A DNA stretch of 64,000 nucleotides. It comes from Maylandia zebra. Its lineage: Eukaryota > Chordata > Actinopteri > Cichliformes > Cichlidae. The notes beneath the pieces were generated by a model. The model was not told the origin of the DNA. It was given only the letters and a program-made list of their open reading frames with translations, and ran no database searches. The stretch is taken from NCBI RefSeq assembly GCF_041146795.1, contig NC_135170.1, positions 36,996,159 to 37,060,158 on the forward strand. Direction: 5' to 3'. Shown one piece after another: positions 43,951 through 56,060 of the stretch (positions are counted from its first letter, which is position 1; each line of letters starts with the position of its first letter). The translations under genes and the position numbers were made by a program.

Positions 43951-45683
43951 CGTCTTCATCAGGGTTTGATAGGCAGGCTCACCATCAGCCAACACCTGAC
44001 TCTTTGAACCCCTAGAGGGCGCCAAAGGTTAAAAAGACAGATGTCTGTACACAAGAAAACAATAAACCTCAACAATGTTGTATAAAATTATGCAAGACAT
44101 ACAAAACAATCTGTGAAAAGGGCCAAAGGTCATACATTAAATCCATCCATTGTCGTTCGCAGGTCTAAACAAAAGACAATCCAGACATTAAAATTCTGCT
44201 TGTGCACAAGAGTGGCATCAAAATTTGATCCTATATAATAAAAAACAATAAAAAACAGAGCGTAATAGTATAAACTGGGATATTTTACTGGAATCACAAA
44301 CTGTGTAGAGAAACAGGGTGTGTAAAACTGTAAGGTCCCCCTCCTCACTGCATCCTGCCCTGTAACATTTTCCACCCACTTCGGGTGTTATCGGTAACAT
44401 TGCTGCTAATAACGCCCACTGAATGGACCAATAGCATCCCAAGTGGGTGAGTCTCTCCCCTAACTTACTTCTAAAGATCTGGGGTCCCATGTCATGCTTG
44501 GTAACAGCGGACCACCCAAGTCTCACCCTTAACCCCCAACATCGAAATGTGCTCAGGGCACTCGAGACGGCTCTCAACGTTTGTTTCATCCCATACGTCC
44601 AGTTAGGGAACAACAAGAATACGATTTTAAAATGGCCCATAAAGGTGAAGTTTTATCTGCAGTTAAACTATTAAGAAACAGACATACGAGGTGGAACCAA
44701 AGAGAGTTCATTTTAAAACTCCCACGTTTTCTCACTTCTCGTGAATAAGACAGAAGTCTTTCTTATCTGGTTACTTTTAAAAAATACTTTATTTGGCCTT
44801 TGTCAGCTTTATTTGATGAAGAGAGGACAGGAGAGCAGGGCAGAGAGAGAAGGGAGACAGCTCGACGCACTGAGCTAAACCCCCTTATCGTGTTACTTTA
44901 TCAGATAATGATTAATCAGTAGATTACGGAAATACCTGATAGACAACTGTGAAACTGTGTGTCTCAGTCTTTGCCTCCCTGCGGCTCATCTACGCTTCTT
45001 AGTCTACCGAGCTGGACTTTTTTTTCATCAGAGCCGCTTCACGACTCAGATTCTTCAAGCTGTTGGCGACCTTTCTCAGAGATTATGAGCCATGTTGACA
45101 TGACATCATCGTGACATCATCACGACCCTCCACTTCCCAAAGCTGCTGTGTTGGACTGAGATCTGTGACGGTGGAGGCCATCCGAGTGCAGCGGCACGTT
45201 CAGGAACTCGGTCTGAGATGATCTGAGCTTTGAGACGTGGAGCTTTATGACCAAATCTCAGAAGGATCATAACGGGACAGACGTGGTCTAACCGTGGTCT
45301 AACCGTGGTCTAAGCCCACGCCATCAAACCAGCAGCCTGGGCGCTGATACAGGCAGGATGGAACGTGCTTCCAAACTCTCACCCGACCATCAGGAAACCT
45401 TTTTCACCTCCTGTTGTTCAGTGTTGTGGGTCTGTGTGTTTTCTGTCACGGTCCTGGGTCGGTGACCACGTGCTTTGTGTTTCTTGGTTATTTGTTGTTC
45501 ATGGTTGTTGCTGTTGGTGTTTTGGTTTCTGTCCTTGTATTTCTAGCTGCTTAGTTCTGTAATATTTCCAGAGTTCTAGTTCTTAGCTTTTGTTGTTGAC
45601 TTCCGTGTGTTCTGTGTTAAGTTTACGTATCTTGAGTTCAGTCAGCGTGTTTCCTGTTTTACTTTGAAGGTCTGCGTGTTATG
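43951..45683. other. Repeat-like intergenic sequence, no gene
   Basis: No supported coding frame. The part at 45420-45675 is T-rich with GTGTGTTCTG/TCTTAGCTTTTGTTG words, similar in style to 58720-59280, and is probably an old repeat of unknown class. Confidence 0.4.
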
Positions 45684-46176
45684 CAGTGTTGGTCAAGTTA
45701 CTTCAGTAACTAATTACTGATTACTTCCCCAAAAAAGTAATCCAGTTACTTTACTGATTACTTATTTTCAAAAGTAATTAATTACTTAGTTACTTAGTTA
45801 CTTTTAAAAACACGATTTACAACCTGAAGAGGTGTCAAGAGGAAATTGTATTTAGTAGTCAGTATAATCTTTTTAGTGATATAAGTTTGCATATGGTAGA
45901 ATACTGCATGTAGTGATTTGTATTAGGAAATATTCAACCATGTATACTTAGAGGCATATAATCAATTGTGTGTGATCTCTAGCAGGCTGCAGGCTTGGCG
46001 TGCACCCCAGGAATGCACCCCCACGTCCTGGGAGCATGGGAGAGATCGTACCTTGTTTTATTGTTTTATGGCAGGATTAACGTAGTTACGTTTGTTTTAG
46101 TCTAAGTGCTTTAACTGCTGGACTTCCTCACCCTTCTCCTGACCAAGGATGTACCTTTTATGACCCTTTGATCAGC

Positions 46177-46238
<62 letters not shown>

Positions 46239-46737
46239 CAATGGAGTATAAAATAAAAACCAGGGGCAGTGCTCAGGGCGAGTCTCAGTCTGGAGGCTGC
46301 CCTTGCTAGCAAGAAGTTCTGTGTGTTTCTCTTCTCTGAGTCTTTACTGAAGAAGTGTTTTAGAACATTTTCTTTAACAAGAGGTGATAAAGCGATAGAT
46401 ATTTCAGCCCAATTCTACTTTTTCTGCATAATCCATCATATAAAATGTAATCAAATGGAAAAGTCTCTTTTTAAAACTTGTTTTATTAGTTTTAATCTTT
46501 TAACTTTATGCATCAAGCAAAGATTTAATTATATGCAACATTCTCTGACTGGAAGAAATTAGTTTAATATTTAAACCTATTTTCTGCACATTCCAGCACA
46601 TAAAATAAAATATTTTTTGTGTTTACACTCAGTCTTTCAAATAGATGCAAGTAAAACACAGCAGAACATAAATAAAGTCAAAGACTTGAATAAAGTAATC
46701 AGATTACAGTAATGTAATCCGTTACTGCCCATCTCTG
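45684..46737. mobile_element. hAT-like element with 8-bp TSD
   Basis: The ends are CAGTGTTGGTCAAGTTACTT and, at the right, CCGTTACTGCCCATCTCTG, with GTGTTATG at 45676-45683 and 46738-46745. The subterminal regions are full of AGTAATTA-type words. It contains a (CA)n microsatellite at 46180-46235. No transposase is seen. Confidence 0.85.
46180..46235. repeat. (AC)28 microsatellite
   Basis: An uninterrupted AC dinucleotide run of about 56 bp inside the element at 45684-46737. Confidence 0.95.
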
Positions 46738-46745
46738 GTGTTATG

Positions 46746-47976
46746 TCAGTGTATTGAGTTTTGCAGGCAGAACGACCCGAATGTTGCATTATTTTTATTG
46801 CGTTAAAATGAAAAAGTCTTTAATTATTGCTCACATGTGGGAGGGACTGGGAGGCAGCATATTTAATGAGGAACAGATTAATGTTGCACAGAGTTCATGT
46901 TAGTCTGAGAATGGCTCGCAGATGAGCCGCTCAAAGGCAGCTGCAGTTAGTTTGGCATCAGAGCAGTGGGGTCACCCTCAGGGGTCAGGGGTCAGGGATG
47001 GTGACCTGTGTGTTTCAGGTCAGTTTTTTCAGTCTTAAAGGTTAATTTTTAATCACTTTAATAATTCGTCAGGCATCAAACACGTGAAAACTGATTCTAC
47101 TGTCAGTAGATCATCTTTAGGTGCAGAGAGGACTCAGATGTGTGTGCATCATCTGTCTACGTTTATGTCTTATCCCTGCACAGTTAGTGCGGAGGACCCA
47201 CAACTCATTAAAGACATGAAAGGGCTATTCAATTCTATTCTATCAGAAACAGCACATCGTGTTTCATGTTTAAACACACTGCTGATCATCGGTAACATGT
47301 GATGGGAGCTTTCCGATGAAGCGCAAACTTCCTGCGGCTGGAAGCAGAATCAGTCATTCGAGTACTTTAGGGTAAAAGCTGCCTCGGCCTCGGCTCAGTG
47401 TCGCTCTGACTCTGCAGCTCGCTTCAGTTTCAGCGTCACTCGCCCCGCGCTTGGTGACACTGAGCGACTCGTCGAAGCTGAAGTGGAAAACGAAACACTC
47501 GCCGAGATCTCATTTCTCCACAGAGGAGCTCCACGCTTCCTTCCTTCTTTCTTTTCTGTCTAAATGTGACTGAAGCTGCACTTCCTGCCTCTCTGCCGCT
47601 CTCTCTTCTTCTCTGTAAACATAAACTGAAGCGTTAAACCGCTTCCTGTGACGAAACTCACAGGTTTTACTTTGATTCATAGACGCAAACACAAGGACGA
47701 GGACAGTTCTGTCCATGAACACTTACTGAGAAACTACAAGAGACATCATTGTTTCCATGTGACTCAAAGGGAACAAGCAGCAGGAAATCAAAGTGTTTGT
47801 TTGTTTCATGAAAAACTACAAACTGCATATTAATCCTTTATTTTCTGAATGAGAAACATGGATCATTACAGAGCAATCGCTTCAAACAGCACATCTCTGA
47901 ACTGCGTCTCCGATTCAAATTCAGCACATAAGCATCAACAAAACCAAAGTGAAACCACCAAAATAAAACAACCATC
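46746..47976. other. Intergenic, no gene; one strong ISRE motif
   Basis: No supported exon. GAAAACGAAAC at 47486-47496 is a perfect GAAANNGAAAC interferon-response-type motif in a GC-richer stretch (47390-47500). Its target, if any, is unknown; the next gene to the right is interferon gene 2. Confidence 0.4.
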
Positions 47977-48226
47977 CACCCATCGACCATCCATCCATCC
48001 ATTGATCATCCACCCATCGACCATCCACCCATCGACCATCCATCCACCCATCGACCATCCACCCATCGACCATCCATCCATCGACCATCCATCCATCGAC
48101 CATCCATCCATCAACCATCCATCCATCGACCATCCACCCATCGACCATCCATCCATCGACCATCCATCCATCAACCATCCATCCATCGACCATCCACCCA
48201 TCGACCATCCATCCATCGATCATCCA
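47977..48226. repeat. 15-bp minisatellite with 60-bp higher-order period
   Basis: About 16 tandem units of the type CATCGACCATCCATC. Variants with CAACC or CACCC replace the basic unit at every fourth position in the right half, giving a 60-bp super-repeat repeated twice. All six frames are open through it, producing meaningless repeat peptides. Confidence 0.92.
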
Positions 48227-49440
48227 ACCTTTGATCTGTATTTTATCTCCTTACTTTTGACTTTCGGCAAAACTCAGATGTTCACAAACTTTTGTGTTTA
48301 ATGAGGAGTCAGCATTCCAATCATCCAATCAGAATCAGGCGATGACAGTGCACTTTATTTTTGAGTTTATAACTGACTGACCACTGGAGGAGTTTTACAG
48401 GACACACACACAAGGACAGAAAAGTGAGGAGAAAAACTGCAGGATACAGAATAGTCCTAACACCAGCTGGTTGACTGTGTAACAGTAAATTAACTACAGA
48501 TTTTTCCTGGCAGGTTCGATAGCTCGCAGTTTAAACCAAACTGAGTTTTTTGGGGCAATAATGAGCTGATTCTCAATACTTGGTCAGTTTTTTAAGTATT
48601 TCACCAGCAAAAACAACATATAAGAGAAAATGAACAATAAGTAATTACAAAGGTCTGTGTTTGTCTAATATGTATCTGCTTTGATGACATCAGGCTACAG
48701 ATTAGTACTTTTATTTTTGACTTGTTTGACTTGTTACCTCGTTCATTTACATCATTATTTTAAAAGTGTATTTAATTCTGTAGTTTTGTTTATTTTGTAG
48801 TTTTTCATTTAAGTTTCAACTGAAGTAGTTCTAGTTTTTATAAGACTTGAACATAATTATTGTTGCACTTTAACCAGCTGCACACTTCTGTCACAGTTTG
48901 TTTCAAAATCAAATAAACTAATGAAGCAGCTGACATATTTACAGTTTGTGAGTTTGCTTCTGTTTCTCCTTTGTGTAGATTTTATTGATATAGTTTTCCA
49001 AGTTTATAAAATCGTTTCATTGAGTTTCATTGTTTTTAAAACTTTTAATGTTATTTTAGTGTAGTTAAAAACATGTTCACATCAAGTCTTAGTTTGAGTG
49101 AACAGTAATGATCTTGTGGAGCTAACATCACATCAGAGCTTTTGATTCTTCTGCCCATTTGAAAACTTTTTGCTTTGACACTGCACACTGAAGTGTTACT
49201 GCAGTAATGTGATTACTTTTTGAAAGTGCTCTTTGAGACACGGAGCACTTCATTAAAGTGTCTGGGGCCTCCAGCTGACGACACATGTAGCTGACGTCAG
49301 CTGTCCATAAACTTTTGACCGTCAATGTTTCCATATGTTTTGTGCATCTCTGCTGTTGCTGGATTTCTTACCATGTTGAGTCAGCAGTTGCAAAGCGAAG
49401 GCTCGCGCGCCACCTCGCACCCTGAGGGGGTGGCCAGGAT
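48227..49440. other. AT-rich intergenic sequence, no gene
   Basis: No coding block, RNA gene or transposon terminus recognised. Confidence 0.45.
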
Positions 49441-49458
49441 GCAGTGGGGCCTGAGGTT

Positions 49459-49483
49459 GGGAAATTTCCAGAAGTTCTTAGAA
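49459..49483 (+). promoter_or_regulatory. kappaB and GAS-like motifs upstream of interferon gene 2
   Basis: GGGAAATTTCC (49459-49469) is a palindromic NF-kappaB-type site. TTCTTAGAA (49475-49483) fits the STAT element TTCNNNGAA. They lie about 1.55 kb before the interferon 2 start codon and just before a possible untranslated exon ending at 49665. Function is inferred only. Confidence 0.35.
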
Positions 49484-51030
49484 ATGTTTAATTTTTGTTG
49501 AATGCATCAGAGTTTCATTTACTGCTTTCCAGGATGAAGCTTTATTTAAACCACAACATAACACAGACTCTCATCAGAACCACAACAACCACCAGAGGAA
49601 GAACCAGATCAGCGCAGACCTCCGACACCTCCAACACCTCCAACCCTGCAGCACCCCTGCCAACGGTGAGTGTCTCGACTCAGATATCAAAGCACTGAAG
49701 CAGTTTTAGATCAGCTGTGGGCTTTATTGATATCCTCAGATTAATCCTCAGACTTCTGGATTAAACATATTTCATTAGAACAACAGCTTGAAACCTGATG
49801 CCATTATTGATTTTCTATTGCTCAGTCAGCTGTTGAACTTTCAGTTACTGTTTCCTAAAATCTTTGATCATTTATGTCTGCGACAGCTTTATTTGTAATT
49901 TGATGAATGAAGTCTGCAGTTTGGATAAACATCAGCTGGTTTTTAACCCTGTGAAACAGAAATGTGGCAAATATGAAACATTTTTGTGTCACAGGGTTTC
50001 AGAGCTCTACATCATCAGTGCCAAAAAACCCCCGATCCTTCAAAAAATACCAAGTAAAACTCAAATTTATAATGATTTTGTTCCTAATTAGTTAGAAGAT
50101 TTAAAAGAGGTTTTGAGGGTTTTAATAAAGTTTGAAGACTTTTTAGCGTTATGCCCTGGCTGCCTGCGAGCTCTGTGCTGTTGAATGAAGTTGCATTTTG
50201 AACAATTTGGCTTCGGGTCCCTCTGTGCCGGTGATTAAAAGCCCCTGATGATTAGCAGTAAGGCGCTAACGAAGGCGCTTTAAGTTTCATTTCAGGGCCA
50301 AAGCTTCAGATAAGTGACTCATTGACTTTCAGGACTTTTCTTCTTCATTAGAGTCAGAACGTGAATTTTCCACTCATGATGCGAGACGAGAACGTCAGCT
50401 GACGGTTGGCGCCCGATCGGGTCTCGTAGCTCTGACGAATAATTCCACCAACGCTCCGAGGCGCGGCGGGAAAACCTGCTGACTGGAAAGAGTGTTGTGT
50501 TTTTATGTCTGATAGGAGCTGAGCGAGCGACACGTCACCTCGGCACACTACAAATACCATTCGCTCAAAGCGCCCGGTATCAGTCCGGCCGATCGCTAAC
50601 AGGTCAGAGTTCAGCTTTGGTGACTGTAGCTACCTTTACTTCTCTCAGAGCTGTGATGTCACATCCCGTTTCAGGCATTTAGATGGGTAGTAAGCGTCAG
50701 GGAAACTGTTTGGGATGTTTTACGTATCTGAAACCAAAGATATGACCATAAATATGCGGACACGTCTAACTACTCACCGATGTTGTTTTTTTTTTCATAA
50801 ATACCTGTTAATGAGCTTTACACCACTCCTCTAGTGACTCACCTGGCAGTAGAGGGTCCAGGTTGTGCTTTCAATCAGATTCTTAGTGGTTTGTGAGTGA
50901 GTCACACAGGTAGATGTCCTCTCATTGGCTGATGTGCTGACATCCAGCCCATCTGCTTCTCTCTGTTCCAGGTTACCTGCCGGCTCACACAGCACACACC
51001 TCAGACCAGACAAGGACCCGCTCGGCTCTC

Positions 51031-52167
51031 ATGGCGCCCTCCACCGTCCTCCTCATTCTCTTGCCGCTCTTTGGTCTCCAGATGATGCTGGTTGCCAAGC
51101 CAACGCCGCGGTGCCGTCCTCTGACAGGAAGAGTGGTTACGGGAGCCCACCATCTACTCAACGCCACGGTAGGAACGGAAACCCTCAGACCTTAACATCA
51201 GCTGCTGTTAGTCGGTCATCTGTCCATAAAAATTTAGTGATTCCTGTTTGTCCTGTAGGGACCGAAATTTCCTCTCCACTGCCGGCCAGTCAACGCCAAT
51301 ATCTCCTTTCCAGACTCCACCCTCCCCACCACTGCAGCCAATCGATCTCAGGTAAACTTCACCGTGGCCTGTCGGCTCTCATAGAGCTTTGTTTTCTATG
51401 TCTGGATATGACCTGATTTCTCATTGGCCCACCTCAGTGTCCCCGAGTACTGTGGGTCGTCTACAAGTTACTCGAAGGCATGTGGCTGACGTACGAGGAA
51501 CACGAGCTACCTGTGGGAGATGGCGGAGTCAACTGGGACGAGAAGAAACTCGAAGAATTCTTCACCCTGCAGGACCGTCTGCAGGATGAGGGTCGCTGTG
51601 TGAGTACCAGAGCCCATCTCAGTAGAACCGCCTCAGTCATTGTGGTCTCTGTAATCTGTAGTTTCTGTAGAACTGGTCTAAGGTCTGATGGTCTCTGTAA
51701 AACCAGCCTATGTAGAATCAGCCTGTGTAGAACTTGTCCCTGTAGAACCAGCCTCCTGTTGCTGTGATTTGACGGTCCGTGTCTCCGCAGCTGCCCTCGG
51801 ACGAGGAAGCATCAGGTCTGCTGTCGTCGTACTTCAGTAACGTCACAGCAGTCATTGAGCAGCAGGTAAAAATTGATCTCTGCAGTCTGATTCATAAAAC
51901 GTCACGAGTAATAAATATATTTTTATTAAATCAATTCAACATCAAATGAACGATATAAAATTATTAAAGATTTTATTAAAGCTTCGTCTTAATAAATGAC
52001 ATGTTTGAGTCACTGTGTGTGGACCAATGAGAGCTGAGTGTGCGTATCTTGTCTCACAGGACAGTGCAGCATGTGGTTGGGAGGCTCTGAGGAGAGATGT
52101 GATCTGGGTCCTAAAGTCCACCCAGCAGATACACAGGTCCTGCTTCAACTGGAGCCACGCCCAATGA
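51031..52167 (+). CDS. Type I interferon, group II-like (multi-cysteine), five exons
   Basis: A secreted antiviral cytokine. Exons are 51031-51168, 51259-51351, 51438-51599, 51791-51865 and 52060-52167, giving 576 nt and 191 aa. All introns are GT-AG and phase 0. Residues 1-22 are a signal peptide (STVLLILLPLFGLQMMLVA). Mature cysteines are at 28, 54, 78, 131, 161 and 184; four would form the two disulfides of group II fish interferons. Family motifs are the long exon 3 helix region ending LQDRLQDEGRC and, in exon 5, SAACGWEALRRDVIWVLK. Possible N-glycosylation sites are at 44, 60, 74, 148 and 186. The start was chosen because the signal peptide begins there; an acceptor-like CTGTTCCAG 60 bp upstream (ending 50971) suggests a spliced 5' UTR. 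AATAAA at 52323 is a likely polyadenylation signal. It lies on the same strand as interferon gene 1 but is strongly diverged from it. Confidence 0.87.
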
Positions 52168-52767
52168 AAAAATCCTTTGCCACGCCCACCAAGGAGTACT
52201 GATAATCATATATTTTATTTATACCTTTATTTATTTATATGTATTTATTATTTATTGTTTTTGTACTTTTTCTGATTTCATTTTTTCTTATTTTTTATTG
52301 TTCAAATGTTTCATTTCATCAGAATAAAGCATCAAAAAATGCACTCTCTTCTTTTCATTATTATTATTATTTTTATAAGTCTGGGTTAAACCGGGGTTTG
52401 GCAGGGTCTGTAATATCAGATGTAGGAGTGCAGCGAGGGTAAAACAAGAACTTTGAAATAAATGAACGTGAGGCTCTGATCAGCTGACCTGCGCTGCAGC
52501 TCTGATGCTCTTTATGGCTGACTGGAACACGCTCAGCATGAGTTGTGTGCCTGATTTTAAAACAGTCTATGCTTTTCATATGAAGCTGAAGTACAGCGAC
52601 CTCAGCTCTACGTCTGCACCACGAACGCATCACAGGGAGGAGTAGAAAGGATGTGCTGAGGCTGTGAGCGCCGGTGTGATGTCATTATTTTGGTATTTCT
52701 GAGCGAGCCTCCGTGTGGTCACTGGAAGCATCACCAGCAGCACATGAAAAACAGTGAAAGTGAACTA

Positions 52768-54371
52768 CAGTGGGGCAAAAAAGTATTTAGTCAGCCACCG
52801 ATTGTGCAAGTTCCCCCACCTAAAATGATGACAGAGGTCAGTAATTTGCACCAGAGGTACACTTCAACTGTGAGAGACAGAATGTGAAAAAAAAATCCAT
52901 GAATCCACATGGTAGGATTTGTAAAGAATTTATTGGTAAATCAGGGTGGAAAATAAGTATTTGGTCAATAACAAAAATACAACTCAATACTGTGTAACAT
53001 AACCTTTGTTGGCAATAACAGAGGTCAAACGTTTACTATAGGTCTTTACCAGGTTTGCACACACAGTAGCTGGTATTTTGGCCCATTCCTCCATGCAGAT
53101 CTTCTCGAGAGCAGTGATGTTTTGGGGCTGTCGCCGAGCAACACGGACTTTCAACTCCCGCCACAGATTTTCTATGGGGTTGAGGTCTGGAGACTGGCTA
53201 GGCCACTCCAGGACTTTCAAATGCTTCTTACGGAGCCACTCCTTTGTTGCCCGGGCGGTGTGTTTTGGATCATTGTCATGTTAGAAGACCCAGCCTCATT
53301 TCATCTTCAAAGTTCTCACTGATGGAAGGAGGTTTTGGCTCAAAATCTCACGATACATGGCCCCATTCATTCTGTCCTTAACACGGATCAGTCGTCCTGT
53401 CCCCTTGGCAGAAAAACAGCCCCATAGCATGATGTTTCCACCCCCATGCTTCACAGTAGGTATGGTGTTCTTGGGATGCAACTCAGTATTCTTCTTCCTC
53501 CAAACACGACGAGTTGAGTTTATACCAAAAAGTTCTACTTTGGTTTCATCTGACCACATGACATTCTCCCAATCCTCTGCTGTATCATCCATGTGCTCTC
53601 TGGCAAACTTCAGACGGGCCTGGACATGCACTGGCTTCAGCAGCGGAACACGTCTGGCACTGCGGGATTTGATTCCCTGCCGTTGTAGTGTGTTACTGAT
53701 GGTGACCTTTGTTACTTTGGTCCCAGCTCTCTGCAGGTCATTCACCAGGTCCCCCCGTGTGGTTCTGGGATCTTTGCTCACCGTTCTCATGATCATTTTG
53801 ACCCCACGGGATGAGATCTTGCGTGGAGCCCCAGATCGAGGGAGATTATCAGTGGTCTTGTATGTCTTCCATTTTCTGATGATTGCTCCCACAGTTGATT
53901 TTTTCACACCAAGCTGCTTGCCTATTGTAGATTCACTCTTCCCAGTCTGGTGCAGGTCTACAATACTTTTCCTGGTGTCCTTCGAAAGCTCTTTGGTCTT
54001 GGCCATGGCGGAGTTTGGAGTCTGACTGTTTGAGGCTGTGGACAGGTGTCTTTTATACAGATGATGAGTTCAAACAGGTGCCATTCATACAGGTAACGAG
54101 TGGGGGACAGAAAAGCTTCTTACAGAAGACGTTACAGGTCTGTGAGAGCCAGAGATTTTCCTTGTTTGAGGTGACCAAATACTTATTTTCCACCCTGATT
54201 TACGAATAAATTCTTTACAAATCCTACCATGTGGATTCATGGATTTTTTTTTCACATTCTGTCTCTCACAGTTGAAGTGTACCTCTGGTGCAAATTACTG
54301 ACCTCTGTCATCATTTTAGGTGGGGGAACTTGCACAATCGGTGGCTGACTAAATACTTTTTTGCCCCACTG
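52768..54371 (-). mobile_element. Tc1-like transposon (1604 bp)
   Basis: Long inverted repeats begin CAGTGGGGCAAAAAAGTATT at each end; flanking TA at 52766-52767 and 54372-54373. It is uninterrupted by other elements. It encodes a broken transposase on the minus strand. Confidence 0.95.
52984..54006 (-). pseudogene. Tc1 transposase with two nonsense codons
   Basis: A full-length frame starting [21 protein letters not shown] paired helix-turn-helix DNA-binding region is followed by the first catalytic block [11 protein letters not shown]. The frame is closed by TGA at 53296-53298 and TAA at 53281-53283, just before the second catalytic block HDNDPKHTA. It then continues in the same frame through [11 protein letters not shown] to a stop at 52984. 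All three catalytic acidic residues remain, so the two stops are the main defects. Confidence 0.93.
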
Positions 54372-54373
54372 TA

Positions 54374-55419
54374 ACTGCCATCACACTGATCGGCTCATAT
54401 CCAAAGATCAGGATCACTTTACTGATTATGAGCAGAAGTAATTTTGGTAGTAGTAACAGTAATGACATCAGAAGCAGAAGTATCATCTGAGATGTTTCCA
54501 GTGAAACTGTTGTGAGCTTTGACTGGAGCTTTCAGGTGAAGCTGATGGTGAGCAAGCTGATTTTTAACCTTTTGTGACTAGAGTGAGAGGAAGGTTTAAA
54601 GACAGAGGTGTGACCCGCTGTGATGGATGGCTTGGAGACAAAGTTAGAAAGGCTGACATGGTTTGCACATGTGCAGACGAGGGAGAGTGGATTTACTGGA
54701 AAAAGGATGAAGATGGGGCTGCCAGACAGGAGGACAGGAGGAAGACCTCAGAGGAGGTTGATGGATGTAGTGAAGGAGGATATGCAGAGGGCGAAGTGAC
54801 ACAGTATCTCCACCTACTCAGTCACATCATCCCTCAGCCTCCTCTGACATCAGAGTTGAGGCTCGGGTGTGAAATTTATGGCTTTCAGGGTTTCCCTGGG
54901 TCTTTTCCCATGTTGTAGTTGTGTGTCTTATTTCGAGAGATGAATTGAACGTCTATGGATTTCACGGCCTCGCTGAGCTTCTCTGGGACTGAACCCTGTG
55001 TGATGAACTGGCTCCAGGTCACAATCAGTGACAGCAGGTTTTGGCTCTGCAACAATGACCTTGTATCTATTTTAGTTTATGAACATCTGAAGCATCATCA
55101 CAAACATTCCTGATGAATGAATGAAGCGCTGCTGAGTCAGCGCGTTGGCTGTGTTTACAGTCTCATCAGGTAATCGTCTGCTGACAGGTTGTGGTTTTCT
55201 TATTATACCGAGCTCTTACCTGAGGCACGAGCGTTCACATCCAGACATGCCACCACAAACCTTCAGCTGACTTCAGTTCAGAGGCTTCCAAGCGGTTTGT
55301 GTCCAAAGATCAGGCTAAAAGAACACCCAGGCTGACAACCTGTTATTAGACCCTTTCACACACAAACGGTCTCTACCTCGGGTCCAGATCCTGCTGAGAC
55401 AGGGTCTGAGGTCAGTTTT
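54374..55419. other. Intergenic with a LINE C-terminus fragment near 54570-54830
   Basis: The plus-strand stretch at about 54700-54785 reads, across a shift, like the RRTGGRPQRRLMDVVKEDMQ end found in some fish non-LTR elements. The rest has no recognisable content. Confidence 0.4.
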
Positions 55420-55665
55420 CTAATCTTGGTTACTGAGCACTTTTTCAGCTTAGCTCAGAACCATGAAGTTGGAGCTTCATGTTCTTCTGATATTGTTCTA
55501 CAGCTGAGACAGACACTATCTCTACTTTCAAGATTAGGCTTCAAACTTTCCTTTTTGCTAAAGCATATAGTTAGGGCTGGACCAGGTGACCCTGAATCCT
55601 TGGTCATGCTGCAGTAGGTGTAGGCTGCCGGGGATTCCCATGATGCATTTTCTTCTTCAGTCATC
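55420..55665 (+). mobile_element. L2-type LINE 3' UTR fragment
   Basis: Matches the reverse complement of about 60370-60530: GAGACAGACACTATCTCTAC, then TTTCCTTTTTGCTAAAGC and GGGATTCCCATGATGCATT. Only the tail end of the element is present. Confidence 0.75.
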
Positions 55666-55785
55666 TTTTTCTCTCATCCATCTGCAGACTCACCTGTTTG
55701 CATTCAAAGATGGCTGCTTTTCTCTATGAGTGTGCTGTCTCTGTGTGTGGCTGTAATGATGTTCATGGTTAGTATGTCCAAAGCT

Positions 55786-56060
55786 TTATTTATTCACAGC
55801 ACACAATGCAGACGTGACAACTTTGTCTGTTTGCTGAGGGCAAAGATGACAGTGTGAATGTATGGAGCTTGGAAAGGACGCGACTGGACTTCTTTCATTT
55901 GTTGAAGACAGATACTTCTTCAGTCTGGGACTGAAGTCTGGGCCTGGGACTCTCCACCTTTTAGTTTTGAACTGAACAAGCTTCCTGGATGAAATGTCTT
56001 TGAAAACCTTAAAGAAGGGGCTGGATTCTATGCCAGCAACCATCGGGTGGGACCTTCAAC
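55786..56060 (-). mobile_element. Possible Penelope-like remnant
   Basis: The minus strand contains CTGAAGAAGTATCTGTCTTC, then AATGAAAGAAGTCCAGTCGC. This order (CTGAAGA, hairpin, GAAA, GTC) resembles the hammerhead-like core of the Penelope-like repeats elsewhere in the window. No RT motif is seen. Confidence 0.35.

Noticed and set aside
47977-48226. Regular repeats that might suggest a CRISPR array
   Set aside because: The units are head-to-tail without unique spacers, in a vertebrate genome; it is a minisatellite.
47849-48301. Open frames over the minisatellite encoding repeated IDHPS or WMVDG peptides
   Set aside because: All frames are open because the 15-bp unit has no stop; no start context, splice sites or homology support a protein.
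50985-51416. Alternative frames overlapping interferon gene 2 exons 1 and 2
   Set aside because: They read through introns that have good splice sites and lack the interferon motifs.
53357-54025. 222-codon plus-strand frame over the Tc1 element
   Set aside because: Antisense of the transposase; no independent motif.
54574-54918. 114-codon frame with acidic composition
   Set aside because: Part of it reads in a neighbouring frame as a LINE C-terminus, so it is a shadow of a decayed retroelement.
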